DNA of 64,000 nt from Pusillimonas sp044464525 (GTDB lineage Bacteria; Pseudomonadota; Gammaproteobacteria; Burkholderiales; Burkholderiaceae_B), in contig NZ_JBIQLE010000016.1 in assembly GCF_044464525.1 (NCBI RefSeq), forward strand, positions 27,480 to 91,479. The letters are read 5' to 3'. A program made the position numbers and the translations under genes. The notes beneath the pieces are model-generated. The model was not told where the DNA came from, did not search any database, and worked only from the letters and a program-made list of their open reading frames with translations. Within the stretch, counting starts at the first letter, position 1. Each line of letters begins with the position of its first letter. Shown piece by piece: positions 18,901 through 25,144 of this stretch.

Positions 18901-19285
18901 GCGAATGCCTTCCTACAGCGAAAGCGGCGCCGGCCCGCTCAACCTGCATGTCGACGGCGCCAGCCAATGGTCCTCGATGATCACGCCGTCGATCGAGCTG
19001 GGCGGCCGCTACGAATGGCGCGGCAACACCTTGCGACCCTATGTGTCAGCCGGAGTAAGCTGGCTTTCCGATACGGGCTGGGATATCAATGCGCGTCTCG
19101 AAGGCGACCCCGAACAGCGCCGGTTCGGGCTTACCACCGACCTGCCCCGCCACTTCGGCGAACTCAAGGCGGGCATGGTGCTGACACGCAAGAACGGGGT
19201 GGAACTCAAGGCAGAGTACGGAATGCGCTTTGCCGACAACTACCTGAGCCAGACGGGCGAACTGCGGCTGGCGGTGCATTTTTAA
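12977..19285 (+). CDS. Giant glycine-rich autotransporter with C-terminal beta-barrel
   Basis: 2102 residues. A signal peptide (about 1-35, ending YASA-AS) is followed by a Cys pair (PCPQFNSC) and a passenger of about 1780 residues extremely rich in GG. From about residue 520 the passenger has 17 spaced copies of [I/V][L/F/I]AQS[V/I]GGGGG, each followed by a 50-90 residue unit with HAG.I.T.G segments, suggesting a long beta-solenoid. Charged inserts (ADKDKDKKDDS near 1092, GDDKKDGDDKEEE near 1282) interrupt it. The last 270 residues form an autotransporter barrel (WGRFLGNHTRR onward) ending in LRLAVHF with terminal Phe. It probably acts as an adhesin or biofilm factor; no protease motif was seen. 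Confidence 0.9.
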   Translation: MPTHRSAPRPWLAPTLLATLVGGMGALPQYASAASPCPQFNSCRLQGTLTPRIVIEASGAAGKDGKVTYVGNGGWATDGENGKTARIISDNSTSIKGIGQLPGSGAAVLHASTSGGRGGDAGEGKAGADGVGGTGGRGGTLRATLQGSYHNTSSLSNAGAIALYSRGGSSGYGYHNKHVNNAPAGSGGTIEVRMENGGTLDVATRAGNAVGLLLDAEGGAGGMTRKLAGWQRPRAGDGGAGGSITLNTNGTFQGTGTGSIGIRATSNGGAGGTALGGVQFKDSTGGTGGRGGEITGSFGQGPGSHRIETRGAGILLSANGGYGGRIEYASGFNAPDGGIGGQGGSISFQLHDTQITTRGNNAPGISAEASGGAGFWGGDSVLGKGGMAGKGGDGGTVDLALRGGSIVTHGSQSYGAMAVADGGGGHTGGKGGVFSRAGNGSQGGRGGNATLVNHSQVATHGRDSIGLYVSSLGGKAGDGGRGSSIVAVGGNGGMASAGGGARLENHGVVATQGEGAHALFAQTVGGGGGVVIPQSGQKMTIGGDSNSYSPSASGGGLRVVNTGTATTQGKRAVGLAAQSIGGGGGAGGKAAGLIAIGGHGAAGGNAGLVEVAQNGLIATAQEESVGVLAQSVGGGGGYGGDVFTIGPGVNVGIGGRGGAGGKGGRVNIKQDGEIATEGRLSAGLVAQSIGGGGGQGGSVTGIGTVTLATVTIGGSGGSGGSADRVDLDGISGAISTAGAGSDAIKAQSVGGGGGSGGNSTSISVGLASVGIGGTGGTGGHGGQVRAVNHAQLSTLGDGSSGIIAQSIGGGGGDGGSAAGATIGLPTKYATFSASVQVGGKGGGAGNGARVAILNDGAISTQGREARGIIAQSIGGGGGKGGSASAHSLSIHPKLSFSASVALGGSGGGGGAGGVVDITHQGQIHTAGSHADGIVAQSIGGGGGLGAAGSAHTSAIGAKTFSLAFALGGSGGEGGQGGRVNLQHEGAIHTQGALSRGILLQSVGGGGGDSSGADGGAESETVESSTILGGRGGKGGHGGTISLVASAASTLRTDGDEAIGILAQSVGGGGGTAGLTGTAEPDDDNTAETGAADKDKDKKDDSISVKLQFSLGGGGGAGGQGGRVNVQHAGHILTTGSQSTAILAQSVGGGGGAAAAARNKSDKGNVALNLAIGGSGGSGGNGGAVQVEQSGVIQTQGGHAHGIFAQSVGGGGGLGSVNAAASDARINLGGALGGAGGGHGHGGAVTVDNKGSISTQGRDSYAILAQSIGGGGGVASINAQSGDDKKDGDDKEEESKSKTLHLSIGGNGGTGGNGGNVTVAHHDKATLLTTGQNAHAILAQSVGGGGGVGIQSETTDKDSLAIQIGGKGGGAGAGGKITITTEGDITTQGAGAYGILAQSVGGGGGIGGDSSLRIIDSSNKLPSSSSGRSGKGGDIAINHHGRIHTSGANAAGILAQSVGGGGGISGDAMGASGGNRASSQGGAISITVGGEIRTQGRNSPAIFAQSLGAGGSNGNINITVADGGYVSGSHGPQGAGIVVHGGNNNSILVEQGGTVTALSSHAIHSAPGTWVATTNRGHVAGSIDLGGHARNGFTNQGRFDTGASVRLGADATLRNQGILNPHGAGVIGETRLLSSLRQHGGTSQGPATLEVDADFRDRRSDVLRYSKPVELGGQVHTLARYPLPNRALTIVQAAEGGGSLALAPDLLSKSSLVYRYPLQQPTDKSLAVSVEADFQAHDTELNEDQRNLAGYLQQAWRLEPSEDLYDTAVLFDQLVNVQNLEQYRKALDTLASDAGQGPAAYIPLSNRSFFTRMMSCPQFYQQDTAMREGDCAWGRFLGNHTRRDTTSETGGFTVNSQTYQLGGQKEVAPNWFLGGSVAYESSRHRVSDVPVRTEGDGFQAGVVLKRQAGPWLFAGSLTGGHGTYRTQRSIVLTDQAFEANSRWRTRHVSAGLRASYVHARPSWYLKPMLDVSLTYQRMPSYSESGAGPLNLHVDGASQWSSMITPSIELGGRYEWRGNTLRPYVSAGVSWLSDTGWDINARLEGDPEQRRFGLTTDLPRHFGELKAGMVLTRKNGVELKAEYGMRFADNYLSQTGELRLAVHF
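14527..17510 (+). repeat. 17-copy passenger repeat encoding AQS[V/I]GGGGG units
   Basis: Tandem but irregularly spaced coding repeats within the autotransporter. Each core DNA unit resembles GCGCAAAGCGTGGGCGGCGG with synonymous variation. First core at about 14537-14560 (AQTVGGGGG), last at about 17483-17505 (AQSLGAGG, degenerate). Spacing between cores is roughly 150-260 bases. Such DNA is prone to copy-number change by recombination. Confidence 0.85.
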
Positions 19286-19315
19286 CGCCGGCGTGCTTGA
19301 GGCCGCCGCGCGGTT

Positions 19316-19816
19316 TCAGTGCCCGACCGACAGCGGCATGTCGGTCGCGCCCGCATAGAACACCATCAAAACGACAGGCTCGTCGCCCGTGACGCCGCGA
19401 TGCGGGGCGTCGACCATTTCGGCCAATACCTGGCCCGCGCCCAATTGGCGCTTGCTGCCATCCGATTGCTTTTCGACGACGATGCTGCCCGACACCACGT
19501 AAGCGGCGTTGGGCATGGGGTGGCTATGCCAGGGCAGGGCCGTATGAGGCGGGATGGTAAGCCTGACCACCGTGATTTCGGGGCGGCCCTGGGGGTAGGC
19601 GGTGTACGGTACGCCGTCCCAGGAAGACTCTGTTTTGAGCAATGTCTCGACCTTGATGCCGGACGGCACGGTTGCCATTACTTGAGCGATGGCCTGTTGT
19701 TGCGCCGGCGCATCGGCCAAAGGCGGCGAGTCGCCCGCCTCGCGCGCCCCTGCTGCCGTATACACGACCATGCCGGCCAATATGCAAGCCGTAATGTCTC
19801 GTCCCCGGATTTTCAT
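19316..19816 (-). CDS. Exported cupin-domain protein
   Basis: 166 residues from ATG at 19816, preceded by GGGAGA; the frame extends upstream without a ribosome site. An N-terminal hydrophobic stretch (ITACILAGMVVYTAAGA) looks like a signal peptide. The single cupin barrel has motif 1 around LPWHSHPMPNAAYVVSG, supplying His metal ligands, and motif 2 around APHRGVTG. The metal-dependent activity or ligand cannot be told. It ends 30 bases from the autotransporter stop (convergent) and is divergent from the nicX-type operon, so regulation of that operon is conceivable but unsupported. Confidence 0.75.
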   Translation of the reverse strand: MKIRGRDITACILAGMVVYTAAGAREAGDSPPLADAPAQQQAIAQVMATVPSGIKVETLLKTESSWDGVPYTAYPQGRPEITVVRLTIPPHTALPWHSHPMPNAAYVVSGSIVVEKQSDGSKRQLGAGQVLAEMVDAPHRGVTGDEPVVLMVFYAGATDMPLSVGH

Positions 19817-20176
19817 ACCCGTCTCCCAAGCGGCGTCGGCACTTCTTATCGTTATAAAAGACACAAGATACTACAAGAGGATACGCGCGGTACAAGAAGA
19901 ACAAGCGTCAATTCCAGGCCCTTTTCCAGTTCCAGCCCAGGCATGCCAAGCTTCTTGGTCGTCTGTTCCACCAAGCCGCCCCGCAGCTAATCGACCTACA
20001 GGTCGAATCATTTCCAAGGAATCTGGGCCCGGGCGCTCCGAGCGCCACCTAGTATTTGCCCTAACGTCTGAGAAAAAAAGCGATTTTCACTTGACCATGA
20101 CAGCCTGACGAAACTATTATTCGACCAACGAGTCCATTAACTACGATTCAAAGCAAGCCAAGCTCACGGAGTAAAA
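19817..20176. other. 360-base intergenic region, divergent promoters
   Basis: No convincing gene. It separates the cupin gene (minus) from the nicX-type operon (plus) and should hold both promoters. I found no strong -35/-10 pair or clear operator; short open frames here have stops and no ribosome sites. Confidence 0.5.
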
Positions 20177-21214
20177 ATGAAAGCGCAGGAAAAATGGATC
20201 AAGACCTTCGAGGAGATCTTCCGCCGCTGCAAGGTCGAGCCAAACGAAGTTGTGCGCATCCTGGCCGAGACCGAAAGCCGTGCCATCAACGTGCACCTTG
20301 CCGAATTGGCCTTGGCGCGCCTGGGCGCGATTCCTGTGCAGATCACCGTCCCGTCGCTGGCTGTCGACACTCCGGTTCCGGTGCGCTCTACCGGCGCTTC
20401 GCATGTCATTCGCAACATGGCGCCTGTCATGCAAGCTCTGTCGGGCCCCGGTTTGGTGGTCGACCTTACCGTCGAGGGCTTGCTGCATGCGCCGGAACTT
20501 CCGAAAATCCTCGAATCCGGCGCCCGCCTCATCATGATCAGCAACGAGCACCCCGAAATTCTCGAACGCTTAACCACGAATATCGACCTGACCCGCAAGG
20601 TCAAGAATGGCGTCAAGATGTTGGCCAAAGCCAAGACCATGACCGTCACCTCCGAAGCCGGCACCAATCTCAATATCAAGCTCGAGGGTTCCCGCGTCGG
20701 CGGCGTCTGGGGCGGGGCCGACCGCCCTGGTCTCGTCCAGCACTGGCCCGGCGGCCTCTGCCTGGCATTCCCTAAAGCGGGTTCCGTCAATGGCCGTCTT
20801 GTCATGGACATTGGCGATGTAAACCTTACCTTCAAGCGCTACCTTGAAAACCCGATAACCCTGCATATTGAAAACGACTACATCACCCGCATCGAAGGCA
20901 AGAACCTCGACGCCGAGCTGATGCGCAGCTACCTCGAGGCGTGGAACGAGAAAGACGCCTATGCGGTCAGCCATGTGGGCTGGGGCATGAACCCTCTTGC
21001 GCGTTGGGACGCTTTGCAGATGTTCGATAAAAACGATACCAATGGCACGGAACTTCGCGCTTTTGCTGGCAATTTCCTATATTCCACCGGCGCCAATGAT
21101 ATGGCGGGCCGCCATACCCAGGGCCACTTCGACCTTCCCATGCGGCATTGCACGGTGGCCCTCGATGGCCTTGCCATCGTCGACGCCGGCAAGCTGTGCG
21201 AGGTGTTTGAATGA
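20177..21214 (+). CDS. nicX: NicX-family dioxygenase (2,5-dihydroxypyridine 5,6-dioxygenase-like)
   Basis: 345 residues, close to NicX of Pseudomonas putida (about 350). The C-terminal half follows NicX as I recall it: QHWPGGLCLAFP, DIGDVNLTFKRYL, HVGWGMNPLARWDAL, LRAFAGNFLYSTGAN. The non-haem iron ligands are conserved: H266 (SHVGWG), H317 and D319 (GHFDLPMRHC). NicX opens 2,5-dihydroxypyridine to N-formylmaleamate and is structurally an aminopeptidase-like fold unrelated to catechol dioxygenases. The N-terminal half is more diverged, so the true substrate may be a substituted hydroxypyridine. It heads an operon with ATGA overlaps. Confidence 0.8.
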   Translation: MKAQEKWIKTFEEIFRRCKVEPNEVVRILAETESRAINVHLAELALARLGAIPVQITVPSLAVDTPVPVRSTGASHVIRNMAPVMQALSGPGLVVDLTVEGLLHAPELPKILESGARLIMISNEHPEILERLTTNIDLTRKVKNGVKMLAKAKTMTVTSEAGTNLNIKLEGSRVGGVWGGADRPGLVQHWPGGLCLAFPKAGSVNGRLVMDIGDVNLTFKRYLENPITLHIENDYITRIEGKNLDAELMRSYLEAWNEKDAYAVSHVGWGMNPLARWDALQMFDKNDTNGTELRAFAGNFLYSTGANDMAGRHTQGHFDLPMRHCTVALDGLAIVDAGKLCEVFE

Positions 21215-22002
21215 GTTCCCTGCCCACCTGGCTGGCCAGCGGCCGGGGCGGCACCCCCCTGGTCATGCTGCACGGGATGGGCTCCACCGCGGGCATCTGG
21301 CTTCCTCAGCTAGAACACTTTGGCCGCAAGCGCCTGGCGGTAGCCTGGACCATGCCCGGCTATGCGCAGTCGCCTGCCCCGGCCCAGCTCACCTGGCAGG
21401 GCCTGGCGTCTTCGCTGCGCGACCTGCTCGATGCCCTGGATATCGAACAAGCCCACGTGTTGGGCCATTCCATCGGCGGCATGATCGCGCAAGAGTTCTA
21501 CCACCGCCACCCGCTTCGCGTGCAAAGCCTGGTTCTGTCGGCCACCAGCACGGCCTTCGGCAGCCGCGACCCGGCCTGGAAAGCAGCGTTCCTGAAACAG
21601 CGCATCGATGCCATGCAGCCGTACGAGCGTTTTGCCGACGCCGCGCCGGCTCTGCTGGCCGGCTTCATGAACCCGGCTACCCCGGCCCCAATGCAGGCGC
21701 TGGCCGCACTGTCGGCGGCAGGCATTCAGAAAAACGCCTACCTGGACGCCATGCGGCTATTGGTCACCTTCGACCGCAGCGCCGAATTCCAGAGCATCGC
21801 CGTTCCGGTATTGCTGCTGGCCGGCGAACATGACACACAGGCGCCGCCCAAGGGCATGAGCCGGCTGGCGCAAAACGGCGCCGATGCCCGCTTTCAAGAG
21901 CTGCCCGCCGTGCGCCACATGGCGAACATCGAGTCGCCCAACGCATTCAACCAAGCTGTCGAATCCTTCCTGACAGCGCAACACCAGGCCACCCAGTCAT
22001 GA
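21211..22002 (+). CDS. Alpha/beta hydrolase, possible N-formylmaleamate deformylase-type enzyme
   Basis: 263 residues. Oxyanion motif LHGMGSTAG, nucleophile elbow GHSIGG (Ser about 92), acid in LAGEHDTQ and His in AVRHMANIES form a complete triad. Start and stop overlap the genes on both sides by ATGA, so it is translationally coupled to the ring-opening dioxygenase and to the acyl-CoA-dehydrogenase-like protein. In nicotinate and picolinate pathways the gene beside the dioxygenase is a deformylase (NicD/PicE); that role is inferred from position, and the sequence alone only supports a hydrolase. Confidence 0.78.
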   Translation: MSSLPTWLASGRGGTPLVMLHGMGSTAGIWLPQLEHFGRKRLAVAWTMPGYAQSPAPAQLTWQGLASSLRDLLDALDIEQAHVLGHSIGGMIAQEFYHRHPLRVQSLVLSATSTAFGSRDPAWKAAFLKQRIDAMQPYERFADAAPALLAGFMNPATPAPMQALAALSAAGIQKNAYLDAMRLLVTFDRSAEFQSIAVPVLLLAGEHDTQAPPKGMSRLAQNGADARFQELPAVRHMANIESPNAFNQAVESFLTAQHQATQS

Positions 22003-23279
22003 ACATGCAAAAAGAGCCCTTTATGGATAGCAGCTACCTCACCGAAACCGCCAAGTCGGCCGATGACAGCACCTTGTTCGACGGCGCCCCTCTTACCGAT
22101 AAGCAAAGGGCGCTGATCGCCAAGGTGGATCAGTACGGCGTCAAGTGGGCCGAACGCGCATTCAAGCACGATCGTGAAGCCAGTTTCCCCACGGAAAACT
22201 ACCAAGACCTGCACGAAATGGGCTTTCTGGGCCTTTGCGTTCCCGAGCGCCTGGGCGGACTTGGCGCCGACTACCGCACCTACATGCTGGTGGCCTCGCG
22301 CATCTCCTATTACTGCGCCTCCACCGCCAACACCTTCAACATGCATAACGCCAACTCGCTGTGGACGGCCGGCATGGTCGATGCGATGGACCTCACCGAC
22401 GAGCAGCGCGCCAGCCATGAACGCAACCGGGCGCTGCACTACGGCAATATGCTGCAAGGCAAGATCTATTCACAGCCTTTCTCGGAAGGCAGCGGCGCCG
22501 CCGCCGGCAAACATCCTTTTGGCACCGTCGCCAAGCGCCAGGACGGCGGCTGGCTGATCAATGGCAAGAAGATCTTCGCCTCGCTGTCGGGCTCGGCCGA
22601 CTACTACGGCGTGCTGTGCACCGAAGACGTAGCCGACGCCACACTGGCCAACACGATGTTCATCGCCGTTCCGGCCGACGCCCAGGGCGTGTCCATCGTT
22701 GGCGACTGGGACCCCTTGGGCATGCGCGGCACCGTGTCGCGCTCGCTGCTGTTCAAGGATGTGTTTGTTCCCGACACGGCCGAAATGATGCCGCAGGGCG
22801 TGTACATCAAGGCGGCCGCCATGTACCCGCACATGTTCATGACGCTGACGCCCTGCTACATGGGCCTGGCCCAGGCCGCGTACGACTTTGCCGTAGCCTA
22901 TTTGCGAGGCGAGGTCGAGGGCGTGAACGTAAAGCGCCGCATGTATCCCACCAAGCAAATCGGCATCGCCCAGATGTACGTCAAGTTGCAGCAGGCCTGG
23001 GCGCTGTTCCACCGCGTCACGTCCGAGTTCAAGGCCAACCCCTCGCGAGGCGAACGCATGCGCGCCTACGCTTGCCAGCACACCATTATGGAATACTGCG
23101 CCGAAATTTCCTCGGCCGCCGTGCGCGTATGCGGCGGGCAGGCCATGCTCAAGACCTTCCCGCTCGAGCGCATGTACCGCGACAGCCGCTGCGGCGCGCT
23201 GATGCTGCCCTGGACGTCGGAAATCTGCATCGACCGGCTGGGTTACGGCCTTCTGTACAACACAGGCGAGCGCGACTGA
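21999..23279 (+). CDS. Acyl-CoA-dehydrogenase-fold flavoprotein, probable monooxygenase component
   Basis: 426 residues with the acyl-CoA dehydrogenase N-, middle and C-terminal domains (FLGLCVPERLGGLGADY; PLGMRGTVSRSLLFKDVFV; AVRVCGGQAMLKTFPLERMYRD). Where MCAD-type enzymes carry the catalytic base in YEGTNEI, this protein reads LPWTSEI, so the Glu is replaced by Pro. Such loss is typical of group D flavin monooxygenases that use reduced flavin from a partner, and a flavin reductase gene follows. It may hydroxylate a pyridine ring before NicX-type cleavage. Start at 21999 overlaps the hydrolase stop; a second ATG at codon 8 is possible. Confidence 0.78.
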   Translation: MNMQKEPFMDSSYLTETAKSADDSTLFDGAPLTDKQRALIAKVDQYGVKWAERAFKHDREASFPTENYQDLHEMGFLGLCVPERLGGLGADYRTYMLVASRISYYCASTANTFNMHNANSLWTAGMVDAMDLTDEQRASHERNRALHYGNMLQGKIYSQPFSEGSGAAAGKHPFGTVAKRQDGGWLINGKKIFASLSGSADYYGVLCTEDVADATLANTMFIAVPADAQGVSIVGDWDPLGMRGTVSRSLLFKDVFVPDTAEMMPQGVYIKAAAMYPHMFMTLTPCYMGLAQAAYDFAVAYLRGEVEGVNVKRRMYPTKQIGIAQMYVKLQQAWALFHRVTSEFKANPSRGERMRAYACQHTIMEYCAEISSAAVRVCGGQAMLKTFPLERMYRDSRCGALMLPWTSEICIDRLGYGLLYNTGERD

Positions 23280-23318
23280 CCCGCCCGCAACATTCACGGA
23301 GACTCGCCCAAGCGAGAA

Positions 23319-23867
23319 ATGACCATGCCACACGCCCAGACTTCCATGCGCCCCGCCACCGTCCGGACTCAGCCTGCGATCGCGCCCAAGCCCGAACTGC
23401 GCCATGCGTTCGGTCGCTTTGCCACAGGCATTGCGGTCATCACTACATTGGATGATCACGGGCAGCCCTACGGACTGACCATCAACTCTTTCGTCAGTGT
23501 TTCGATGGATCCGCCCTTGATCAGCTGGAACGTGGTTCGGGGTTCGAATGCTCACGTCGTTATCGCCAGGGCCGGCCGCTTCGTGGTCAACGTACTGGCG
23601 AAGCACCAGCGCGACACTGCCCAGCAAATGACCGGCCCCATCGAACAACGGTTCGCGGGCGTGCCGCATCACCGGTCTTCGTCAGGCCTGCCCGTCATCG
23701 ACGACACCCTGGCAACCTTCGAATGCGACACGCATTCGATGATTACTGTTGGCGATCATGATATTGTCCTGGGTACGGTCAAACAGTTCGAACACCGTGA
23801 AGGACGGCCACTGGTTTACTGGCGCGGCGGCTATGCCGTCGCCATGGCCTACGACAGTGATCACTAA
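23319..23867 (+). CDS. Flavin reductase of a two-component monooxygenase (HpaC/HsaB type)
   Basis: 182 residues. Flavin-reductase-like split-barrel domain with FGRFATGIAVITT, YGLTINSFVSVSMDPPLISWNV and a C-terminal HDIVLGTVKQFEHREGRPLVYWRGGY. It would supply reduced FMN or FAD to the preceding acyl-CoA-dehydrogenase-fold protein, 39 bases upstream. An extra N-terminal stretch of about 25 residues (TSMRPATVRTQPAIAP) precedes the domain. Two ATGs (23319, 23325) compete; the first is used here. Confidence 0.86.
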   Translation: MTMPHAQTSMRPATVRTQPAIAPKPELRHAFGRFATGIAVITTLDDHGQPYGLTINSFVSVSMDPPLISWNVVRGSNAHVVIARAGRFVVNVLAKHQRDTAQQMTGPIEQRFAGVPHHRSSSGLPVIDDTLATFECDTHSMITVGDHDIVLGTVKQFEHREGRPLVYWRGGYAVAMAYDSDH

Positions 23868-23924
23868 GACCTGACAACAACTTAATCCAGTTCTTTCAAG
23901 CTAGTATAAAAATCGGAGAGACAC

Positions 23925-25079
23925 ATGCAATACAGAAAACTATTTTCAACCCTGGCAGCCGGCATCGCCCTTGCCGCCACTGCGGCGGCGGCTCAAGCCG
24001 AGATCAAGATCGGCGTCATCTCGTCCAATACGGGGCCGGTGGCACTGATTGGAATTCCGCAAAACAATACCGTGCCGCTGCTACCCAAAGAGATCGCGGG
24101 CGAGTCGGTCAGGTACATCTCTTATGACGATGCCAGCGACCCATCCAATACGGTCACCCTCATCAAGAAACTGATCACTGAAGACAAGGTCGATGCAATC
24201 ATCGGACCCTCAAGCTCGCCCAATGCCATGGCGTCGCTCGACTTCATCGCCGAAGCCAAAATGCCGCTGCTGGCGCCGGTGGGCACCATCGCCATCGTCC
24301 TGCCCATGGATGAAAAACGCAAATGGGTGTTCAAGACCACTCAAAACGACGGCCTGGTCGCAGATAAGCTCGTCGGTCATATGGTCAAAAGCGGTGTCAA
24401 GACACTCGGCTTCATCGGCTCAGGCGACACTTTCGGTGAAACCTGGTACGGGGTGATGCAAGACAAGCTCCAGGGCACCGGCATCGAAATTGTGGCCAAC
24501 GAACGTTTCAGGCGGCCCGACACCTCGGTTACCGGCCAGGCATTGCGCGTTCTGGGCGCCAAGCCTGACGCCGTGCTAATCGCCGCCCCGGGCGGCCCAG
24601 CCGTGTTGCCTCATGCCACGCTCAAGGACATGAACTACAAAGGCACTTTCTATCAGACTCACGGTGCTGCGCTGAACGAGTTTCTGAAGCTTGGCGGCGC
24701 CAAGGTTGAAGACGCCATCGTGGCGGGCAGCATCATGCTCGCGCCCGATCAGGCGCCCGACAGCAATCCTGCGAAAAAAGTCGCTCTGGAGTACATGGAA
24801 GCCTACAAAAAGCTGCATGGCAACGACCCCGCCACCTTCGGCGGCAACGTGTACGATGCCGGCCTGCTGCTTCAGCAAGCCATTCCTGAAGCGCTTGAAA
24901 ACGCCAAGCCTGGCACCGAAGAGTTCCGAGTCGCACTGCGCGATTCCCTCGAAAAAATCAAAGATCTGCCAGGAACCCAGGGCATCTACAACATGACACC
25001 CGAAGACCATAGCGGTTTTGACGAGCGCGGCGTCGAGCTGCTCACCGTCAAAGATGGCAAGTGGCAACTTCTTAAATAA
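23925..25079 (+). CDS. Periplasmic ABC-type substrate-binding protein, second paralogue
   Basis: 384 residues; Sec signal peptide cleaved near AQA-EI, then the Leu/Ile/Val-binding fold: IKIGVISSNTGPVALIG, DDASDPSNTVTLIKKLI, VDAIIGPSSSPNAMAS. GGAGAG lies eight bases before the ATG. Strong end-to-end resemblance to the protein at 7695-8834 marks it as a paralogue recruited to a different catabolic operon. Again no membrane or ATPase subunit accompanies it. The likely ligand is the N-heterocyclic or aromatic acid handled by the surrounding genes (inference). Confidence 0.9.
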   Translation: MQYRKLFSTLAAGIALAATAAAAQAEIKIGVISSNTGPVALIGIPQNNTVPLLPKEIAGESVRYISYDDASDPSNTVTLIKKLITEDKVDAIIGPSSSPNAMASLDFIAEAKMPLLAPVGTIAIVLPMDEKRKWVFKTTQNDGLVADKLVGHMVKSGVKTLGFIGSGDTFGETWYGVMQDKLQGTGIEIVANERFRRPDTSVTGQALRVLGAKPDAVLIAAPGGPAVLPHATLKDMNYKGTFYQTHGAALNEFLKLGGAKVEDAIVAGSIMLAPDQAPDSNPAKKVALEYMEAYKKLHGNDPATFGGNVYDAGLLLQQAIPEALENAKPGTEEFRVALRDSLEKIKDLPGTQGIYNMTPEDHSGFDERGVELLTVKDGKWQLLK

Positions 25080-25101
25080 GTCCCAACGCGTTTCACCCAA
25101 A

Positions 25102-25126
25102 CCATGGTCTTGATCAAAGGCCATGG
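25102..25126 (+). other. Strong intergenic hairpin after the binding-protein gene
   Basis: CCATGGTCTT and AAGGCCATGG pair over ten positions (one T-G wobble) with a GATCA loop, 22 bases after the stop codon. No T-run follows, so it is more likely a 3' mRNA-stabilising element giving excess binding protein over downstream genes than a full terminator. Confidence 0.5.
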
Positions 25127-25144
25127 CTCACCATCCAGCAGCAC

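Noticed and set aside
19860..20010. Short minus-strand open stretch with KKLGMPGLELEKG-like translation
   Set aside because: Closed by a stop just upstream, no start or ribosome site, no family resemblance; not called as a pseudogene.
22470..23672. 400-codon open frame on the minus strand
   Set aside because: It lies antisense to the acyl-CoA-dehydrogenase-like gene and flavin reductase. Its composition is typical of GC-rich shadow frames, with no domain motif or ribosome site.
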